Assembly: GCA_963277665.1 (NCBI GenBank)
Contig: OY728120.1
Location: 943,813,195-943,877,194 of the forward strand
Reading direction: 5' to 3'
DNA length: 64,000 bases
Source of the DNA: Viscum album
Taxonomy: Eukaryota > Streptophyta > Magnoliopsida > Santalales > Viscaceae
Every line of letters starts with the position of its first letter. Position 1 is the stretch's first letter. This document shows positions 60,366 to 64,000 of this stretch, one piece after another. The translations under genes were made by a program, and so were the position numbers. The notes under the pieces were generated by a model. That model was not told where the DNA came from. It saw only the letters and a list, made by a program, of their open reading frames with translations, and made no database searches.

Positions 60366-60740
60366 TACCGCCTCCCTAAATTATGTTGTTTGTTTTCCTA
60401 TACTACCTCTATTATTGATAATTATTATGGAAATTCAGTTTTTATATTTATTATATTATATTTATTATGTCTTAATATTTCTTTAATTTTATATATAACA
60501 TAAACCTTCATGCATTCCATTTTGTGTAAAAATGATAAATTCGTTTTTGGAAGTGTGCACAACCACCTCCTCAAAAATATGTGATTCATTCACACTATAC
60601 ATTGATTGACATAAGTCATATATAAGATAGATATATGATACTATAATAATAATATAAATCCATATCACTTACTTTTAATATTTTTAATATAATAAATAAA
60701 TGAAAGTAGCATTTGTGAATACGTACAACCTACCGCCTCC
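60366..60740 (+). repeat. Three TACCGCCTCC motifs in C LTR (right)
   Basis: TACCGCCTCC occurs at 60366 and 60731, with ACCACCTCC at 60562, each preceded by a GTA(T/C)G- or GTGCAC-type word. Spacings are about 195 and 170 bp. They correspond to the two copies at 8118 and 8307. Confidence 0.6.
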
Positions 60741-62037
60741 ATAAATAGGGCATTCCATTTCCTATATCTATATTTTATGGAATATATTATAAATAAATGT
60801 TTATATTTTTATAATATATATATATATATACTTTTTAAATCAGGGATTAAATTATAATTATGATTTAATCATCGTCTAATAAATAGGAACACCAAATAAA
60901 ATTTCAAAACAAACTCGAGGAACTAGGCAACTAACACCGAAAATAATGATAATGATAATTATTATTAAAAAAATAGATAAAATAACATATGTAGATCATA
61001 TATGATATCATAAATATTAATAATATTTCTATAGAAATTAATAACATTATTTAAACTATTATAAATTATTTTAGATCTTTTTCAACTAAAAAGTAAATGT
61101 GAGGTAAGGGATTTTCATTTCGCTTTTCACATAAGTGAGATAAATGACAAATTCAATGCTAACTTATTTTTTGTGGTGTATCTACTACCCCATTTGATAT
61201 ATAATATCATTCATATATATATATATTCATGTTATTAAATGTTTCAATTGACGATTACTCACTTTTAAGGGGATTTTGATTCTTATATAACAAAGTGGTA
61301 TAGGACACATTGATTTAAAAATATAAATTTAAATAGACTATTCAATATATGAGGAATGCTTTGGACATTCAATATATGGGTTGGGGACTATTTAATTTAG
61401 GCATCTCGGTGTATCATTTGTCTCATGAGATCAAATTAGTTGGTGAAAAACCCTCAGAGTTTGATTCAAAGAAGATGATATGGGTTACTACCAACCGACT
61501 TAATCCTTCCTGTGAAATGTGTTGATGGTAGTGGTTAATGTTCCATATACATAAAATCCAATAATTAAGAATTTTATTCATTTTATTTATTATTTATCCA
61601 TGATATTTTGTTTTAATATAACTATTGATGCAATTAATTCTATGTCCATTGATTAAATTGATTGTGTTTTATTTATTTACATTTCCATAATTATTATGCA
61701 TTATCAAGTTATTTGAATATAATTTGTATTCTGTTATTTACCACCACATGTTCATTTATTCTATTCAATTCATCAATGATTCCACATTACATTCACTTAT
61801 AAATTTAGATCACCCTTACTATGTTTCATTTACCAAGGTTATGAAGAATATTCCTTTGAATGAGTTTCAACAATGCTATATATTTCCTTCTATTATGTTT
61901 CATGTTTTTATTCTATTTCGGTAATGTAATATGGGTATCATGTATATAATATGGTTTTGTAAAACTATTAAACTATTTGGTCCCTTGGGATTTGAATCTT
62001 GTATCTATTCCGATGTAATAAATTAATGCACCGACTC

Positions 62038-64000
62038 TGTAAAATCCATACCTAACTAACCATGATGATTGTGGTCAGACTTGTGGTCCACCAGGCCTTA
62101 AGCACGTCTCCCCATATTATAGAGGTTACAAACTAGAAGCGAGGGAATTTGGAGATGATAGTGGGGATACTATACCCTCATATAAGTGTAGAACAATGGG
62201 ATGATAAATAAGATTCAAAAGACGGAGCAGTAATTAGATAAATGAAACAGAGTAGGAGAATAATAACAACAACTAAATCAAAATATTTCATACACTAATA
62301 AGTACAACACATGAATGTCCATTGGATGATACAAAACAAAAACAAAATATGTACAGTTGGAAGTGATACAATATAGAATAAGAATAAATCAAATATGTAA
62401 AACACCACAAGGCTTATATCCCCAAGAATCTTAGGATCTAAAATGGAAATGTTATTTAAACTCTGAGGTACTGGCTAAACAACACAATTAGTCAACCCTG
62501 GTCCTCCGAAGAGAAGTTATACTCAGGTACCCCAGCATAATGGCGACCCGGGTATGTTGTTATATATAAATACCAGTAGGTTCCCACCCACTTTTTATTA
62601 TATATAATCCATGTCATGCATATAGTATAATAGTCCAGGTAGTATAAATAATTTAACTATGCTGAAATATCTAACAACAACCCACTCAGGTTTCAAAAGG
62701 GCACCTAGTTGCTCTACCTAATTTCACCCATTGTCGAAAAGAGATGTCTGAACAGTAGAAATATATATATTAATAATTATTTATATAGTTTAGTTATATA
62801 TTTAATCCACCTATATGAACCAGGTACATGCAAATATAAGTGGGAATATACCTGGAATACTAGTTGTTGGCTAGAATGGGGGGTAACTCAGTTATCCATA
62901 ACAAGTTTAAATCATCTTAAAAGATCAATAAATAGAGTACATTACCTATATCCCTATAGAGTGTGAGATTTCATTATACAACACTCAGGATGGAATTTCA
63001 GACTTCATGCCAACACTCCAACCATAGAACATGGCATGTAAATCCCATCTTCCATACAGTAACACTGGTGTGAGATGCCATTCTCAACACATGATTTAAG
63101 GGATCATGGTATCACCATACTCAACAAAACACTTAAAATTGGTCCATATCCAATTTATACAGTGTAATCATATTTATAATAGAAGTTCATGATATAATAT
63201 CTCTCCTGACATTAATTTAAAAATCCTATTCTATAAATGAATCGTCACATTTATAATTAGATCCATGCAGTTATACCAATCATTACTTTCATTTAAATAA
63301 CCCATTATAATAAATTTTATCACAATTATAACAATTAATATAGGTCATACAAATTTTATTGTATCAAGAGGAGTGATCGTAACACACTATTTTATAATTT
63401 CATTTGAATTTAAACTATTATCAAAATTCAGTGAATAAAAACCATCACGAGAAAGAAATAAAAATCAATACATTTAATATGTTTAAACAAAACATGAAAA
63501 TTCAATTACAAGCCATAAAGTGACACTTAGATGGTGTCCTTTCCATTTAGTAAACAATCGTAATGAGTGAATCTCTTAAATGGTCGTGCAAAGTCATACA
63601 CAAAGAAGGTGAATCGGTCTAATTTAACATTTCTTAAAAAAAGGTTTAGTTCATTTAAGAACATCAAAGAGGCCATGTGAATAAAAAAATTTATAACAAC
63701 AATGTATTCAATCTTAGAGAAACACAAATCATTAATCCTAACATGATTTAATTAAATAATCATCACTTTTTCAATTCAAAGACAATGCTCCTTATTCGAG
63801 GGGTTTTATTAAAAAATCATGGAATAGTTTATAAACAATTCATTGAACCATAAAAAATTCAAATTTCAATATAGACTAATTAAACATAAAAGGAAATAAT
63901 AGTAACTCAATTTATCAAAATGGTAACTTTAGTAATCCACTATACATTGAAAATAAATTTTGTGCTCTCAATGTGTCACTTAGGAGGTACCATTATGTCA
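62038..64000 (-). mobile_element. D-family LTR, minus strand, running off the window
   Basis: On the minus strand the segment ends ATGGATTTTACA at 62038. Upstream it carries GGCCTGG, the block GGGTATAGTATCCCCACT (62150-62170), and a GAGGACCAGGGTTGACTAATTG stretch (near 62490-62510) like 36068-36090. The order matches the D LTRs at 1-400 and 36000-36427. The GTGTTGAGAATGG region near 63090 also resembles 35540-35570. The LTR start probably lies at or beyond 64000. No coding motif was seen. Confidence 0.55.

Larger units (their letters stand above)
58023..62037 (+). mobile_element. C-family LTR (right copy)
   Basis: It starts TGTTACACCCCATGAAT and is collinear with 6175-9937, including CTTGCGTTACC, CCTAGCCATTATGA, TATAAAA at 60001, three TACCGCCTCC-type motifs, GAGGTAAGGG at 61101 and AATGCACCGACTC at the end. 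It stops about 30 bases before the end of the left copy because a D-family LTR begins at 62038. The missing tail should lie beyond that insertion, outside the window. No pol sequence is adjacent on the left. Confidence 0.7.

Noticed and set aside
6175..62037. Reading the two C-family LTRs as the pair of one giant element
   Set aside because: One copy lies inside the CACTA within B, the other outside both B and E. A single element with these ends would cross the boundaries of B and E, which nested insertion does not allow.
63527..63727. A 66-residue minus-strand frame in the last D-family LTR
   Set aside because: It resembles no gypsy protein and is consistent with chance in LTR sequence.
1..64000. 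tRNA, rRNA or intact host genes
   Set aside because: I read both strands for tRNA arms, rRNA-like conserved blocks and long coding exons, and found none. The only tRNA-related words are primer sites. A tRNA scan and spliced-protein search would be needed to be certain.

Overview
The window is intergenic DNA from a plant with a large, repeat-dominated nuclear genome. The evidence is plant-type Ty3/gypsy chromovirus remnants with very long LTRs, a CACTA (En/Spm) DNA transposon carrying both of its characteristic plant genes, initiator-Met tRNA primer sites, and strong AT-richness throughout. I cannot name the species. I found no intact host gene, tRNA or rRNA. Every coding trace I can identify belongs to a decayed mobile element.

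The layout is a Russian-doll nest, with each layer placed by its own junctions. The outermost layer is retroelement E (about 3126-56381, + strand): an LTR, a gag remnant, then protease, RT, RNase H and integrase remnants, then an LTR. Retroelement B (5773-50370, + strand, LTR about 3.9 kb, flanking AATAA on both sides) is inserted in E's gag. A CACTA transposon (5858-38910, minus strand, about 33 kb) is inserted only 85 bp inside B's 5' LTR and splits that LTR in two. Inside the CACTA sits retroelement A (15894-26222, + strand, LTRs of 2640 and 2644 bp). A is a Tekay/Del-type chromovirus with all domains recognisable but riddled with stops. The CACTA also holds a C-family LTR (6175-9937), a D-family pol fragment with LTR (about 33780-36427) and possibly a minus-strand LTR (about 30690-32830).

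The CACTA's own parts, read on the minus strand, are: right terminal repeat and subterminal repeats (38910-37480), a tnpD-like transposase (30323-27100) with a Gln/Pro repeat tail, a tnpA-like gene (15830-14560), a 180-bp satellite arranged as a three-monomer higher-order repeat (10300-12735), left subterminal repeats and left terminal repeat (6062-5858).

Outside E, the left edge holds D-family LTR pieces (1-400 and about 2300-3125). The right edge holds a C-family LTR (58023-62037) that appears to be interrupted near its 3' end by a minus-strand D-family LTR (62038 to the window end). A separate 1.5-kb insert of unknown class (40238-41739) lies in B's 5' LTR.

Nothing here looks functional as protein. 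The interest lies in the clean insertion order, the higher-order satellite inside a transposon, repeated motifs within the C LTRs, a leader block shared between elements A and B, and a decay pattern dominated by C-to-T and G-to-A changes.
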